From: Heterobilharzia americana
Lineage: Eukaryota; Platyhelminthes; Trematoda; Strigeidida; Schistosomatidae
Assembly (NCBI GenBank): GCA_944470555.2
Contig: OX104131.1
Location: forward strand, 21,568,515 to 21,632,514
Reading direction: 5' to 3'
Length of the DNA: 64,000 nt
A program made the position numbers and the translations under genes. Below the pieces are notes generated by a model. The model had not been told where the DNA came from. It was given only the letters and a program-made list of their open reading frames with translations, and did no database searches. Positions 62,501-64,000 of the stretch are shown in pieces (position 1 is the stretch's first letter; every line of letters begins with the position of its first letter).

Positions 62501-62981
62501 TGTTTCGCTCTTTTTGGAATCTATTTTAAGAATTCAGTCACTGGAAAAAAGTTTTTGTTAGGAAAGGGAGCTCCCACTTTGATTACCTTTTCTCGAAATT
62601 GATTTATTTGATTCATTTTTCCCTTTTTCTTTTTGTTTTTTTTTAAAGTCCAAAAATCATTCCCTTCTGAGGTGACTAATGCAGTAATTTTTCTGCTGCT
62701 CTAGTTAAATCACTTTATATTATCATAACCCACATATACTGGATCATTGATGAACAAAATATTTCTTCCCGATTTATAACCGAAACAAAAGTGGAAGAAC
62801 CAATCTACTTACCAACACATTCGAAAGTAGAGTTATTCATCTTCCTGTCACTTTTTCCATCCATATGATCACTTTGTATGGATCTCGGAAGAATGGCAAC
62901 GGGAGTTAAAATTTGATCAGTTGGTAACGAATAAACTCTTTGTGAATTCATAACTAAAGACCAATCGGTATTGCTCGTCAA
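13093..62981 (-). CDS. LRRK: LRRK/ROCO-family kinase gene, internal exons (LRR-Roc-COR part)
   Basis: Fifteen minus-strand exons chain with matching phases: 62813-62981, 59732-60167, 53924-54068, 50869-51096, 49097-49290, 44895-45021, 43328-43468, 40785-41192, 36455-36854, 29807-29981, 25024-25562, 19141-19433, 17462-17820, 14595-14880 and 13093-13609. They encode about 1,470 residues: roughly eight leucine-rich repeats, a Roc GTPase-like domain with P-loop GPTGVGKT, then COR-A and COR-B. Known family members are large multidomain serine/threonine kinases acting in vesicle trafficking and the cytoskeleton, with Roc-COR controlling the kinase. The kinase and any C-terminal part were not seen and should lie at lower coordinates beyond the window. 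The N-terminus should lie above 62981. Whether it is closer to LRRK1 or LRRK2 cannot be decided here. Splice sites were read by eye; most are GT-AG with good donors (GTAAGT or GTGAGT). The last junctions are least certain. Confidence 0.85.
13610..14594. other. Intron between LRRK exons n and o
   Basis: The 985-base interval has a donor at 14594 and an acceptor at 13610 on the minus strand. I see no mobile element in it, which makes it one of the few short, clean introns of the gene. Confidence 0.5.
14595..14880 (-). CDS. LRRK: LRRK exon n: COR-B
   Basis: The acceptor is AAAAATCTAG and the donor AGG/GTAGGT; the exon runs from phase 2 to phase 0. It encodes RIYSLSKLPPQLFEQLNG and, after a polar insert, KPEWTVWRRGMRLSLCHGQI. 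The latter matches the COR-B segment in which W-R-x-G-hydrophobic marks the strand following the first COR-B helices. The phase matches both neighbours. Confidence 0.8.
15186..16510 (+). mobile_element. Second non-LTR retrotransposon family, RT and 3' region
   Basis: The frame 15194-15532 reads VGFLDIKSAYDSVLWNCLLK, then KVRQGCAISPLLLNVAIDDI. These are RT motifs (the (F/Y)DSVxR box and RQGCxISPxLFN). Further down, with frame breaks, come VLLYACKTWPLRAEDLRRLR and HHRCLRRIARF-like sequence. The 3' part 16380-16510 (CTTCATAATGTTGTTAAACT) is shared with 32430-32470. It differs from the RTE family at 20524. The YADD segment is lost. Confidence 0.75.
16735..16800 (-). repeat. Decayed S-alpha-type hammerhead remnant
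   Basis: Minus strand: CTAATGAGTCCC, GAAAAC, GCATCCTGGATTCCGCT. The core C-U-G has become C-U-A and the cleavage triplet is ATC, so it should be inactive. The CTGGATT stem I strand is kept. Confidence 0.6.
16945..17010 (+). repeat. Decayed S-alpha-type hammerhead remnant
   Basis: Plus strand: GTACATCCAGCCAACGAG, then AATAGGACAAAACG and AAGATCCTACTGCTAG. The order is that of the ribozyme repeat, but both core boxes are mutated. Confidence 0.55.
17462..17820 (-). CDS. LRRK: LRRK exon m: COR-B start with Asn/Ser-rich insert
   Basis: Near its end this exon encodes VRIYALTYIPPGFWVQLNTR, matching the hallmark COR-B strand (YxxPxGFWxrLxxRLL). Before it is a long low-complexity tract rich in N, S and D with runs of NN. 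The donor is TGTGG/GTAATT in phase 2. Two acceptors are possible: TCTACAG at 17828 gives phase 1, and ACAAAAG at 17820 gives the phase 0 needed to join the previous exon. I give the latter but the junction is uncertain. Confidence 0.75.
18066..18447 (-). mobile_element. RTE-type element, 3' fragment, copy 3
   Basis: It begins at its 3' end with ATTATTATTGTTATTATTTG and continues with the inverted C-terminal coding region (GTAGTCTTTTCAACCTGGCT; GATCTTCAGTATCGAGCG). It is truncated at about 18447, where unrelated sequence follows. It lies in the intron between LRRK exons l and m. Confidence 0.85.
19141..19433 (-). CDS. LRRK: LRRK exon l: end of COR-A
   Basis: The acceptor is CTTTGCCATCCAG and the exon opens in phase 1. 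It gives LKELINSLMNSDIFLAYSN, then ICIPLLKHLDLIISIRDD and FLIPSLLAARC. This corresponds to the COR-A part in which a helix (xxLLxxFxlxxxI) is followed by a strand with LvPsLL. The donor I chose is CAA/GTAACT (phase 0). The frame stays open to 18988, so a later donor cannot be excluded. Confidence 0.8.
20150..20506 (+). mobile_element. Penelope-like element, left part (GIY-YIG end), interrupted
   Basis: The plus strand gives CNDCAVRYIGQTSRLGSVRI, a clean GIY-YIG module of a Penelope-like element. It is followed by pieces similar to the element at 47400-47650 (TDNYTIGWDKE; THVIEMTQHP). The element resumes at 23787 after an RTE insertion. Frames contain stops, so it is inactive. Confidence 0.8.
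20507..20523 (+). repeat. Target site duplication, left copy
   Basis: ATATGAAGTGACGTAAC occurs here and again at 23770-23786, immediately flanking the RTE copy. Seventeen of seventeen bases match. Confidence 0.85.
20524..23769 (+). mobile_element. Near full-length RTE-type non-LTR retrotransposon
   Basis: It is 3,246 bp, flanked by a 17-bp target duplication and ending in an AATA-rich tail. The order is: a 5' leader of about 250 bp; an apurinic-type endonuclease (VGTWNVRTMFEPSKAAQ at 20780, GDMNAKLGG at 21213, SHHYLV near 21510); a linker; RT motifs (GKAAGPDGIPPEAL at 22230, FIDFEKAFDSVDREVIW at 22640, HGCLLSPMIF at 22830, DFADDM at 22945); and a C-terminal region (GSETWCVTKGISNKLQTF; WIGHALRRP). 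At least five frameshifts or stops interrupt it. In schistosomes SR2 is a known RTE-lineage element; I did not test whether this is SR2. Confidence 0.9.
23770..23786 (+). repeat. Target site duplication, right copy
   Basis: Identical to 20507-20523. The Penelope-like sequence continues right after it (TATAAAAATCAAATGTCG), as in the uninterrupted copy near 47720. Confidence 0.85.
23787..23990 (+). mobile_element. Penelope-like element, right part (terminal module)
   Basis: It matches the end of the intact copy at 47720-47900: TATAAAAATC, TGATTATGAGCAGTAATT, CTCGAAACATCACCAATTAA, CTAATATGGAATTAATTT and ACAGTGCCCAAATTTCACAC. Together with 20150-20506 it forms one element split by the RTE insertion. 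Confidence 0.8.
24370..24500 (+). repeat. Weak copy of hammerhead repeat family 2
   Basis: The segment has CTGAAAAATTCGGCTCTG and, after a damaged core, AGCTTTCCGGTGTCTA. The latter resembles the return strand of the family at 7110 (CGTCCGGTGTTTAG). Alignment is by eye and weak. Confidence 0.35.
25024..25562 (-). CDS. LRRK: LRRK exon k: COR-A
   Basis: The acceptor is TTTTTTTGTTTGCCTTAG and the donor CAG/GTTTGT; the exon runs from phase 2 to phase 1. The core reads GILLFLSQIGTIVHFKHH, then IVFLSPVWLLDILLKLITIV. This is a clear match to the family pattern of a short-circuit helix, G-x-x-x-HF and a hydrophobic PxWL strand-helix in COR. A serine/proline-rich insert (LSPPPPSSTTVASSS) lies before the core. 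It is among the best-conserved exons of the gene. Confidence 0.9.
25679..26750 (-). mobile_element. RTE-type element, copy 4
   Basis: It is inverted relative to copy 1 and lies just below LRRK exon k. The minus strand gives the RT fragment with CLMSHKLEDIQAKTNKL, then LKEVAFFTYLGSIV, and C-terminal pieces in several frames. The 3' tail is missing (truncated at 25679). At the other end it breaks off at about 26750, in the RT domain. It is full of frameshifts. Confidence 0.85.
26990..27990. other. Intronic stretch without recognised features
   Basis: AT-rich, with no open frame above about 60 codons and no repeat I can place. It is part of the intron between LRRK exons j and k. Confidence 0.45.
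28000..28160 (-). repeat. tRNA-derived SINE, family A
   Basis: Minus strand: AGCTGTGGGTCACTGATTTA (A-box-like), then GAGTTCGAATTCC (B-box-like) 40 bases on, then a tail with GTAGTATCATCAACTCGAG and TGAGTAGTGTGACTCATTG. The same unit occurs at 37670, 38120, 51185 and 59395, always on the minus strand. The copies are diverged and are not true tRNA genes. Confidence 0.65.
28465..28540 (-). repeat. Decayed S-alpha-type hammerhead remnant
   Basis: Minus strand ends GGCGCGTCCTGGATTCCACT, with intact GTC and stem I. The first core box is CTAACTAG instead of CTGATGAG and GAAA has become AAAA. It should be inactive. Confidence 0.65.
28879..28963 (-). repeat. Left arm of imperfect inverted repeat
   Basis: It is about 80% identical, by eye, to the reverse complement of 29243-29328 (shared: TACTTGTGTAAATCAC, GTAATTCCAA, GTTTCGCA, CCGAGCTTC). 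The spacer is about 280 bases. Confidence 0.65.
29243..29328 (+). repeat. Right arm of imperfect inverted repeat
   Basis: GAAGCTCGGAGCAGACTTCC, then GCGAAACGTTGGAATTAC and TGACTTACACAAATACAAAC mirrors 28879-28963. Its last 13 bases are also the left target duplication of the palindromic insertion that follows. Confidence 0.65.
29421..29464 (-). ncRNA. Hammerhead ribozyme, palindrome left arm
   Basis: Minus strand: CACTG, core CTGAGGA, stem II GTCC-CGTACTA-GGAC, core GAAA, C-AGCT-G minimal stem III, cleavage GTC, return strand CAGTG. Stem I and stem II pair perfectly. The core differs from the usual form only at position 7 (G for U), the one position in CUGANGA that is free. Predicted active type I hammerhead. 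Confidence 0.85.
29481..29524 (+). ncRNA. Hammerhead ribozyme, palindrome right arm
   Basis: Plus strand copy of the ribozyme at 29421, with stem II loop CATACTA. All core bases and both stems are intact; stem I may extend by a G-C pair (29480). Its 5' end faces that of the left-arm copy across 16 bases. Confidence 0.85.
29640..29720 (-). repeat. tRNA-like SINE remnant
   Basis: Minus strand: TGCATTGCTTTAGTTATCGG, then GGGTTTGAACTCAG, which resembles an A box and a B box at tRNA-like spacing. Only the head is recognisable. Confidence 0.4.
29807..29981 (-). CDS. LRRK: LRRK exon j: start of COR-A
   Basis: The donor is GTAAGT in phase 2. Its phase-1 start fits the previous exon. The translation contains LPIPRLYHCAERITQQLATE, comparable to the conserved helix that opens the COR domain of LRRK proteins (P.xYhxLEkxi). 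The acceptor is weaker: I chose GAACAAG (exon from 29981), but GAACAG, nine bases further in, also keeps the frame. The coding sequence is convincing; the exact 5' edge is not. Confidence 0.7.
30370..30640 (-). repeat. tRNA-like SINE remnant
   Basis: Minus strand: GTCGCAGGCTTTGAATGCAT, then GAGTTCGAATCGCC. The B box is good and the A box poor. It sits in the intron just upstream (in transcription) of LRRK exon j. Confidence 0.35.
30650..31860. other. Intronic stretch without recognised features
   Basis: No family recognised. A plus-strand frame of 94 codons (31023-31307) has no match that I know and no splice context. Confidence 0.4.
31870..32490 (+). mobile_element. Second non-LTR family, 3' fragment
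   Basis: AGTCCTGCTCTACGCCTGTA at 31878 matches 15870 (GTTCTGCTCTACGCCTGTAA). The 3' part 32400-32470 (TTCTTCATAATATTGTTAGA) matches 16440-16500. The coding part is broken. The frame 32362-32604 is therefore inside the element's 3' untranslated end. Confidence 0.7.
32855..32925 (-). repeat. Decayed single copy of the palindrome's repeat unit
   Basis: AGGAGGGATGCAAACAAGAA, then GTACTGGAGAACAGTTTCGTCC follows the order of the left arm at 29397-29441 (GGAGGGACAAACGAAACCTG; AGCACTGGACAGCTGTTTCG). The CTGANGA half is lost. Confidence 0.6.
33030..33800 (+). mobile_element. CR1/Jockey-like RT fragment
   Basis: The plus strand has LPVIMVFANFSKALDKVSHT, then WLINKLHKFDIDNG and WPPVISGLPQDTIHGPLFF. 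These follow the RT pattern DFSKAFDxVxHxxLxxKL and SGVPQGSVLGPLLF of CR1/Jockey-type elements. The catalytic FADD and downstream parts are not readable. It may belong to the same family as 10330-11350. Confidence 0.7.
34030..35020 (-). mobile_element. Non-LTR element, RT and C-terminal part
   Basis: Minus strand: LKPGFDSVDHGLLLQAL, then GVPRKYILLIKALYWNSRG (34795-35019), FAPVKCKMMLYGWSA and HIAYLGSCSSSSGLVTDEIS (34365-34577), and a C-terminal QLVLFCCMAMGRRTDLKRLQ (34165-34413). The order matches the family at 15186 (FDSV box; YLGSxxSxxG; LYG-type region). Frames shift several times. Confidence 0.75.
35555..35715 (-). repeat. tRNA-derived SINE with hammerhead-like body, family B
   Basis: Minus strand: CCCGGATAGCTCAGCAGTAA (A box region), GTGGGTTAGAGTCTC (B box), then GTGCTGATGAGTGCC and GTCACGAAAGGTGGG. 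The first core box CTGATGA and the GAAA box are present with a short GTG/CAC stem II. No clear cleavage triplet follows, so activity is unlikely. It links the tRNA-like head with a ribozyme body, as in S-alpha SINEs. Confidence 0.6.
36455..36854 (-). CDS. LRRK: LRRK exon i: Roc G4 region to Roc C-terminus
   Basis: The acceptor is TTTTTATGTAG and the donor GTGAGT; the exon runs from phase 0 to phase 1. It opens with SPNSPIILIGTHSGLDS, equivalent to the VILVGTHxD G4 strand of Roc. An asparagine-rich insert follows (NNKTNNKAAIINNHK), then helical sequence ending in IHRAAHSQSVSS. The G4 aspartate does not fall in the usual place after TH. The exon lies between Roc switch II and COR, as expected. 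Confidence 0.8.
36973..37014. repeat. (AT)n microsatellite
   Basis: About 21 AT dinucleotides directly upstream (in transcription) of LRRK exon i. Confidence 0.95.
37235..37332 (-). repeat. tRNA-like SINE head
   Basis: Minus strand: TTGTAGCTCATTTAATTGG, then TTGTTTGAATCCATCTGC. A and B boxes lie at tRNA-like spacing, but the acceptor arm does not pair, so I call it a SINE rather than a tRNA gene. Confidence 0.5.
37360..37540. repeat. Penelope-like terminal module pair
   Basis: GACAGTGATACAGTGTTTTT and AATTACTGCTCGTAAT, then GAAACGTCATTCAGTAAATA and AATCTAATATGGAATTATAT. The arrangement is the same head-to-head form as at 3960-4195, more diverged. Confidence 0.55.
37670..37805 (-). repeat. 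tRNA-derived SINE, family A (best copy)
   Basis: Minus strand: GGAGCTGTGGCTCAGTGGTT (A box TGGCTCAGTGG), GACAGGTTCGAACTGCGCC (B box GGTTCGAACTG), then a body ending GCTCACACAATAGGTATGAC. Internal RNA polymerase III promoter boxes are intact. Such a head would drive Pol III transcription; that is inference from the boxes. Confidence 0.75.
38120..38295 (-). repeat. tRNA-derived SINE, family A
   Basis: It shares with 37670 the blocks TTGGCTCATTGGTCTAGGC and the body GTAGTACTATTAGCTCTCAA. The B box is degraded. It lies about 320 bases from the better copy, in the same orientation. Confidence 0.6.
38300..39110. other. Intronic stretch without recognised features
   Basis: AT-rich, no readable frame or repeat that I can place. 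Confidence 0.4.
39125..39335 (+). repeat. S-alpha-like SINE: tRNA head plus hammerhead-like body
   Basis: Plus strand: GTGACCTAGTGGATAACGCC (A box region), GAGGTTCGAATCTCACTGGG (B box), then GTACATCCAGCCGACGAG, AGGACGAAACGTGCATCCTA and GATTCCGCTGCTAC. The second core box is intact. The first is CCGACGA, and the cleavage triplet is ATC with a broken closing pair, so the ribozyme is probably dead. An inverted ribozyme 3' fragment (GTGGAATCCAGGATGTGCG, read as the complement) sits just upstream at 39145. Confidence 0.7.
39720..39790 (-). repeat. Unclassified repeat with CTGAAGA and CGAAAC boxes
   Basis: Minus strand: TTCTGAAGAAGCTGTGGACC, then ACAACGAAACATGCAG. A similar order is seen at 29235-29280 and on the minus strand at 55795-55850. 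The boxes recall a hammerhead but stem II does not form. Confidence 0.35.
40330..40415 (+). repeat. S-alpha-type hammerhead remnant
   Basis: Plus strand: ATCCGG, CTGACGA, stem II ATCC-GGAAGA-GGAT, GAAA, then CGCACATC and TTGGAC. Both core boxes are compatible with function (position 7 is C) and stem II is perfect. Stem III closes with a C-A mismatch and the triplet is AUC, so activity is doubtful. Confidence 0.6.
40785..41192 (-). CDS. LRRK: LRRK exon h: Roc switch II region and core strand
   Basis: The acceptor is TTATTTCTTCACAG and the donor CAG/GTAAAT; the exon is 136 codons in phase 0 at both ends. Near the start is LAFDIWDVVANQKV, which corresponds to the family motif around WDFAG (switch II, G3); the invariant glycine appears to be replaced. 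After a polar insert of about 60 residues comes EFTVYLVLWCVSDG followed by ITPWLMKIQ. This matches the strand and helix that follow switch II in Roc domains. The insert is longer than is usual. Confidence 0.85.
41661..42185 (-). mobile_element. RTE-type element, internally deleted copy
   Basis: The 3' end (TTATTATTATTATTTGTCCC at 41661) and C-terminal coding part run to about 41877. The sequence then jumps straight to the RT FDSV region (LYLNFIDFEKAFDSVGREVL, 41880-41945) and continues upstream to about 42185. The segment between, about 0.8-1 kb in other copies and including the catalytic FADD, is missing. Confidence 0.8.
42475..42570 (-). repeat. Truncated copy of hammerhead repeat family 2
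   Basis: Minus strand: TATGAGCTGAATTTTTCAAG, then CTCCACCGATGAACTC. This is the 5' flank and the start of the ribozyme as seen at 54955 (CACCGCTGATGAACTCG), cut off after the first box. Confidence 0.5.
42585..42632. repeat. (AT)n microsatellite
   Basis: About 24 AT dinucleotides. Confidence 0.95.
42849..42925. repeat. Short inverted repeat, possible MITE
   Basis: TAACCAATCAGGTTTC at one end pairs with GAAACCTAATTGGTTA at the other (15 of 16 bases), around a 45-base spacer. A diverged relative lies at 57265-57350. Confidence 0.55.
43328..43468 (-). CDS. LRRK: LRRK exon g: Roc insert between G1 and switch II
   Basis: The acceptor is TTTTTTTTGTTACAG and the donor GTAAGT; the exon is 47 codons in phase 0 at both ends. 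The sequence is polar (SFKADHINQATPSSV at the start, SRTGKPPEPVRS at the end) and has no motif of its own. It lies between the P-loop and the WD-containing switch II exon, where family members have the switch I region. It is supported by excellent splice sites, the open frame and phase. Confidence 0.75.
44210..44515 (+). repeat. Unclassified repeat family R, copy 1
   Basis: Blocks shared with 50110-50440: CAAATATCAGGTTGGTTGAA, CAATAAGATATGC, TTGACGTTGCAATACACCTT and CGAGAAAGTGAGCGGCCA. The orientation is the same. No coding capacity is seen. Confidence 0.6.
44534..44586. repeat. (AT)n microsatellite
   Basis: About 26 AT dinucleotides directly after the family R repeat. The apparent minus-strand frame here (a long run of alternating I and Y) is an artefact of it. 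Confidence 0.95.
44895..45021 (-). CDS. LRRK: LRRK exon f: Roc P-loop
   Basis: This exon encodes RFRLMVVGPTGVGKTTLIRL, a beta strand followed by a perfect Walker A/G1 motif (GPTGVGKT) and the alpha-1 helix. The acceptor is AACATTCTAG and the donor GTGAGT; the exon runs from phase 2 to phase 0. The motif is the GTP phosphate-binding loop of the Roc (Ras of complex proteins) domain. Placement directly after the LRRs identifies a ROCO protein rather than another small GTPase. Confidence 0.9.
45650..45800 (+). repeat. tRNA-derived SINE, family B
   Basis: Plus strand: CCCGGATAAGCTAGTGGTAA (A box), GCCCGAGTCCGAATCGCATG (B box), then a body with ACCCTACTGACGAGCTG at the place where S-alpha-type copies have the first hammerhead box. 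The rest of the ribozyme is not readable. Confidence 0.6.
46481..46979 (-). mobile_element. Penelope-like 3' end, left inverted arm
   Basis: It is the reverse complement of 47326-47822, almost exact over about 500 bases. On the minus strand it encodes the same GIY-YIG end (CVIQCNDFEVKYIGKT) as the right arm and ends with the terminal module at 46481-46560. Confidence 0.85.
46980..47325. other. Spacer between the Penelope-like arms
   Basis: 346 bases that are not part of the inverted repeat. The plus strand 47140-47310 looks like the upstream coding part of the right-hand element (NIQIGPCEEIKKSIDTI-like and TADLICLLKP in broken frames). Confidence 0.45.
47326..47900 (+). mobile_element. Penelope-like 3' end with GIY-YIG, right arm
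   Basis: Plus strand: SSICVIQCNDFEVKYIGKTI, the GIY-YIG module, followed by IGWDEVTVLQF and ERLIAESLFTHVIEM with stops in between. The terminal module (ATTATAAGTAATAGTCTATG; CTCGAGACGTCACCAAGTAA) closes it. The sequence is the uninterrupted relative of the split element at 20150/23787. No complete RT domain is present. Confidence 0.85.
48575..48695 (+). repeat. S-alpha-like SINE remnant
   Basis: GACTCGGTTGCCTAGTGGAT (A box region), then GTGCATCCCGTTGACGAG, AATGAAATGTGCATCCTA and ACTCCACTTCTAGCCAT. Both ribozyme boxes are mutated and the B box is missing. Confidence 0.55.
49097..49290 (-). CDS. LRRK: LRRK exon e: last LRR and LRR-Roc linker
   Basis: The acceptor is ATCTTATTATTAG and the donor GTAAGT; the exon runs from phase 0 to phase 2. 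It opens with a canonical repeat, LPGDLFRLSNLNTLLLSE, and ends with a basic linker, AYTKRVVSHFKVVTDQ. It leads directly into the P-loop exon with matching phase. The order of last LRR followed by Roc is typical of ROCO proteins. Confidence 0.85.
50110..50440 (+). repeat. Unclassified repeat family R, copy 2
   Basis: It aligns with 44210-44515 through AGTATCAGGTTGGCTGAAAA, TTGACGTTGCCATTGTAAAT and ACGGAGAAAGTGGGTGACCA. It lies in the intron between LRRK exons d and e on the other side of exon e. Confidence 0.6.
50869..51096 (-). CDS. LRRK: LRRK exon d: leucine-rich repeats
   Basis: The acceptor is TTAATTTTTCAAG and the donor GAG/GTAAGT; the exon is 76 codons in phase 0 at both ends. It opens with a serine/threonine-rich stretch and then has two LRRs, FPNLKSLDLGENPNLQRI and STNLRYLSLHKCISLIE. 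The phase matches the exons on both sides. The LRR solenoid continues from the previous exon. Confidence 0.85.
51185..51345 (-). repeat. tRNA-derived SINE, family A
   Basis: Minus strand: TCTGTGGCTTATTGATCTAG, GAGTTTGAATCTCATTTCAC and a body with GTAGTATCATTAGC. It is followed by an AT microsatellite at 51358-51396. Confidence 0.6.
51358..51396. repeat. AT-rich microsatellite
   Basis: AT dinucleotides interrupted by TTA near the middle. Confidence 0.9.
51400..52530. other. Intronic stretch without recognised features
   Basis: I see no supported exon or repeat in this part of the intron between LRRK exons c and d. Confidence 0.4.
52540..52990 (+). mobile_element. Possible non-LTR C-terminal remnant
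   Basis: In broken frames the plus strand reads MKLHSMLPYGCETYLPNVEG and, later, LGYILRI. This recalls the LLYGCETW and WLGHVLRM pieces after the RT domain of the families above. Very decayed. Confidence 0.4.
53924..54068 (-). CDS. LRRK: LRRK exon c: leucine-rich repeat
   Basis: The acceptor is TTTCTTTTTCAG and the donor GTAGTT after AAG; the exon runs from phase 2 to phase 0. It encodes one clear LRR, LKLKHLNLRGNRFHVFP, preceded by a looser repeat remainder. The split codon with the previous exon gives asparagine, which continues the repeat spacing. The open frame continues past the donor, but the sequence there is hydrophobic and not LRR-like, which supports ending the exon at 53924. Confidence 0.8.
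54900..55030 (-). repeat. Hammerhead repeat family 2, damaged ribozyme
   Basis: Minus strand: GTACACCG, core CTGATGA, ACTCG with CGAGC, core GAAA, then ATGCCGTG and CAGTATTTAGATCA. Core boxes and most of stem II are kept, but the cleavage triplet is GTG, which a hammerhead does not cut. Confidence 0.6.
55200..57240. other. Intronic stretch, little recognised
   Basis: Mostly unassigned AT-rich sequence. At 55795-55850 (minus: ATCTCTGAGGATGAAGG, then GTCGTCGAAACGTTCAGG) there is a repeat-like piece similar to 39720 and 29243. No exon is supported. Confidence 0.4.
57480..57790 (-). repeat. Unclassified repeat family R, copy 3 (inverted)
   Basis: The plus strand shows the complement of the family blocks: TTGGTTCATGTGCTTCCTCT, CACGATTGGTTATCAAAG and AACAACGTCAAAATACAC. 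It is more diverged than copies 1 and 2 and in the opposite orientation. Confidence 0.45.
57795..59390. other. Intronic stretch without recognised features
   Basis: Two plus-strand frames of about 65 codons have no recognisable content. Nothing else is seen. Confidence 0.4.
59395..59535 (-). repeat. tRNA-derived SINE, family A
   Basis: Minus strand: GAGCTGTGATTCACTGATTT, then a degraded B box (TTACGAATTCGACTG) and the body GTGGTATTGTTAGCTACCAC. It sits about 200 bases downstream of LRRK exon b. Confidence 0.55.
59732..60167 (-). CDS. LRRK: LRRK exon b: leucine-rich repeats
   Basis: The acceptor is TTTTAATTATAG and the donor GTAAGT; the exon runs from phase 1 to phase 2. The translation has repeated LxxLxLxxN units: LTHLWLHHNCLKSL, LVYLDASYNYIEHF, IIHIDLSYNRM and VTRISLSANKLF. 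Between the third and fourth repeats sits an asparagine-rich insert (NANNNDNDNNRHN). Such low-complexity inserts are common in flatworm proteins. The repeats form the protein-interaction solenoid ahead of the Roc GTPase domain. Confidence 0.85.
60760..60860 (+). repeat. tRNA-derived SINE, family B
   Basis: Plus strand: AACAGCATAGTGGTAAATTC (A box region), then AAATTTGAATCCCGTAGGG (B box). The spacing and text match 45650-45740. Confidence 0.5.
61390..62345 (-). mobile_element. RTE-type element, 5'-truncated copy with a long open frame
   Basis: The 3' end begins with ATTATTATTATTTATTATTA. The minus strand is open for 292 codons (62318 to 61440): DLDFADDLCLMSHKLEDLQA with the RT catalytic FADD box, VTSFTYLGSTVSTTGGTDED, ETWRVTKGISNKLQTF. 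The frame covers the end of RT and the C-terminal domain. It lies in the intron upstream of LRRK exon b, in the same orientation as the gene. Truncated and so not autonomous. Confidence 0.9.
62813..62981 (-). CDS. LRRK: LRRK exon a (upstream of the first LRR seen)
   Basis: The acceptor reads TTCTACACAG and the exon opens in phase 0 as LTSNTDWSLVMNSQRVYS. It ends at a strong GTAAGT donor in phase 1, after FECV. The next exon opens in the matching phase and completes a glycine, giving FECVGQQTSHLTHLWLHH, which runs into a leucine-rich repeat. No domain is recognised in the exon itself; it is probably the linker or cap just before the LRRs. It is the most upstream exon I can support. Support comes from the open frame, two good splice sites and phase continuity. 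Confidence 0.65.
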
Positions 62982-62989
62982 CTGTGTAG

Positions 62990-64000
62990 AATACCTGTTT
63001 TCATTTTGGTTGAAGTGGTGTATCTATCGGTTGAATGAACGAAAAAACACCATAAACATAAATAAATAAGGAGTTTGTGTACAACAGAAAGCAGTGTAAT
63101 TTATTAGTGTCTAGTACCGTAATCCAATACACACGTTTCAGCCCATAGATGCGTGCACCTGTATTCCGATAAGCGGTGGTGTTCCAGCTAAGATGTGAAC
63201 CTACTAATCATTATCATGCCGAATTGACCGTACATAGATGTCTGTGTGGTGACAAAAACTTACCGAGTTTATCCAATACACTAAATTACAGGAAATTACA
63301 AAATACAATATGCTGAAAAGATACCTACTTTTTTTCAATCAAGAAACTTTACCATGAGTACATACAATATACTTCATGTAAGCAGCTGTTACAAACAAGA
63401 GACAATGAAGAATATAGTTTTAAAGATTTGTATAAAATATAGAAAATATTCCAGTTTTTTATTCACCTGAAAAAAAATCAAGTTGTTCATATAATAATTT
63501 TCATAAACCTCAAAAACTGTTTAACAGTTCAATGTTAAGATATCCTAAGATCCTGATAAAAAGCCTAGAAAAATGAAACCAGTGGAACTCATAAGTCGAG
63601 ACAACAGCTTAAAATAGGATGCATACCAGATTATAAAAGTTTCGTAAACTATACAGCTATCAATCTCAACTCAAGATTCTTCTGTCGGTGAAATCAAATG
63701 CATAATAATTAGAACCAAGGTATATGACTAAGATAAGGAAACAGTAATTATATATAGTTCTGATTAGTAAACCAATAACTTGAATGAAATGAACTCAAAA
63801 GACCTTCCTCTAAAAGTAAGTTACTAATAAGCACTACACAGCAATTTAATTGATGTTTTGTTAAGACTAACTGATATGACTTGCTTCGAGATAAGTTGCC
63901 CGGGTTGTGCAGAGAAGTCACAACCTGTGGGGTGATTAAAGTTGGGTATGAGGATAAATACTCGCCTACGACATTGGATGATAGATGATAAAAGTTAGGA
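62990..64000. other. Upstream intronic stretch
   Basis: No exon is supported. A weak S-alpha-like trace may lie at 63100-63180 (CACACGTTTCAGCCC). The next LRRK exon should be at higher coordinates outside the window. Confidence 0.4.

Noticed and set aside
1..64000. Prokaryotic features (operons, CRISPR arrays, insertion sequences)
   Set aside because: Spliced exons, SINEs and non-LTR elements show eukaryotic DNA, and no regularly spaced repeat array is present.

Overview
The window looks like nuclear DNA of a blood fluke (Schistosoma or a close trematode relative). It is AT-rich, with long introns full of retroelements. The repeats have a schistosome character: RTE-type and CR1-like non-LTR elements, Penelope-like elements with a GIY-YIG domain, tRNA-derived SINEs, and SINE-like repeats carrying hammerhead ribozymes of the kind known from the schistosome S-alpha family. 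I assign the genus from these traits only and cannot name the species.

The one host gene I can support is a very long multi-exon gene on the minus strand, from about 62981 down to at least 13093. Fifteen exons (about 4.4 kb of coding sequence in about 50 kb) join in a consistent reading phase. Translated 5' to 3' they give leucine-rich repeats (62981 to 49097), a Roc GTPase-like domain (45021 to 36455), a COR domain (29981 to 14595) and a linker (13609 to 13093). This is the LRRK/ROCO architecture. Neither the start of the gene nor its kinase domain was found; both probably lie outside the window. A possible further exon lies near 6123-6310.

The introns are nests of mobile DNA. From low to high coordinates: a 3' RTE fragment (308-1356); Penelope-like debris with inverted arms (2155-5233); hammerhead-bearing repeats (5535-5579, 6892-7122); an RTE fragment (9065-9742); a CR1-like 3' end (10330-11350); a second non-LTR family (15186-16510); a near full-length RTE copy (20524-23769) inserted in a Penelope-like copy with a 17-bp target duplication; more RTE fragments (25679-26750, 41661-42185, 61390-62345); an inverted hammerhead dimer (29361-29584) inside a 13-bp target duplication; further non-LTR fragments (31870-35020); and a Penelope-like pair in inverted orientation with roughly 500-bp arms (46481-47822). 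All recognisable retroelement reading frames are broken, except a 292-codon RT piece in the copy at 61440-62318.

The most unusual signal is a pair of hammerhead ribozymes placed head to head. At 29361-29584 they sit in a near-perfect palindrome (104-bp arms, one mismatch, 16-nt loop). At 6892-7122 there is a looser, diverged pair with the same geometry. The first looks like a single integration of a snap-back (inverted dimer) copy of a ribozyme-bearing retroelement.
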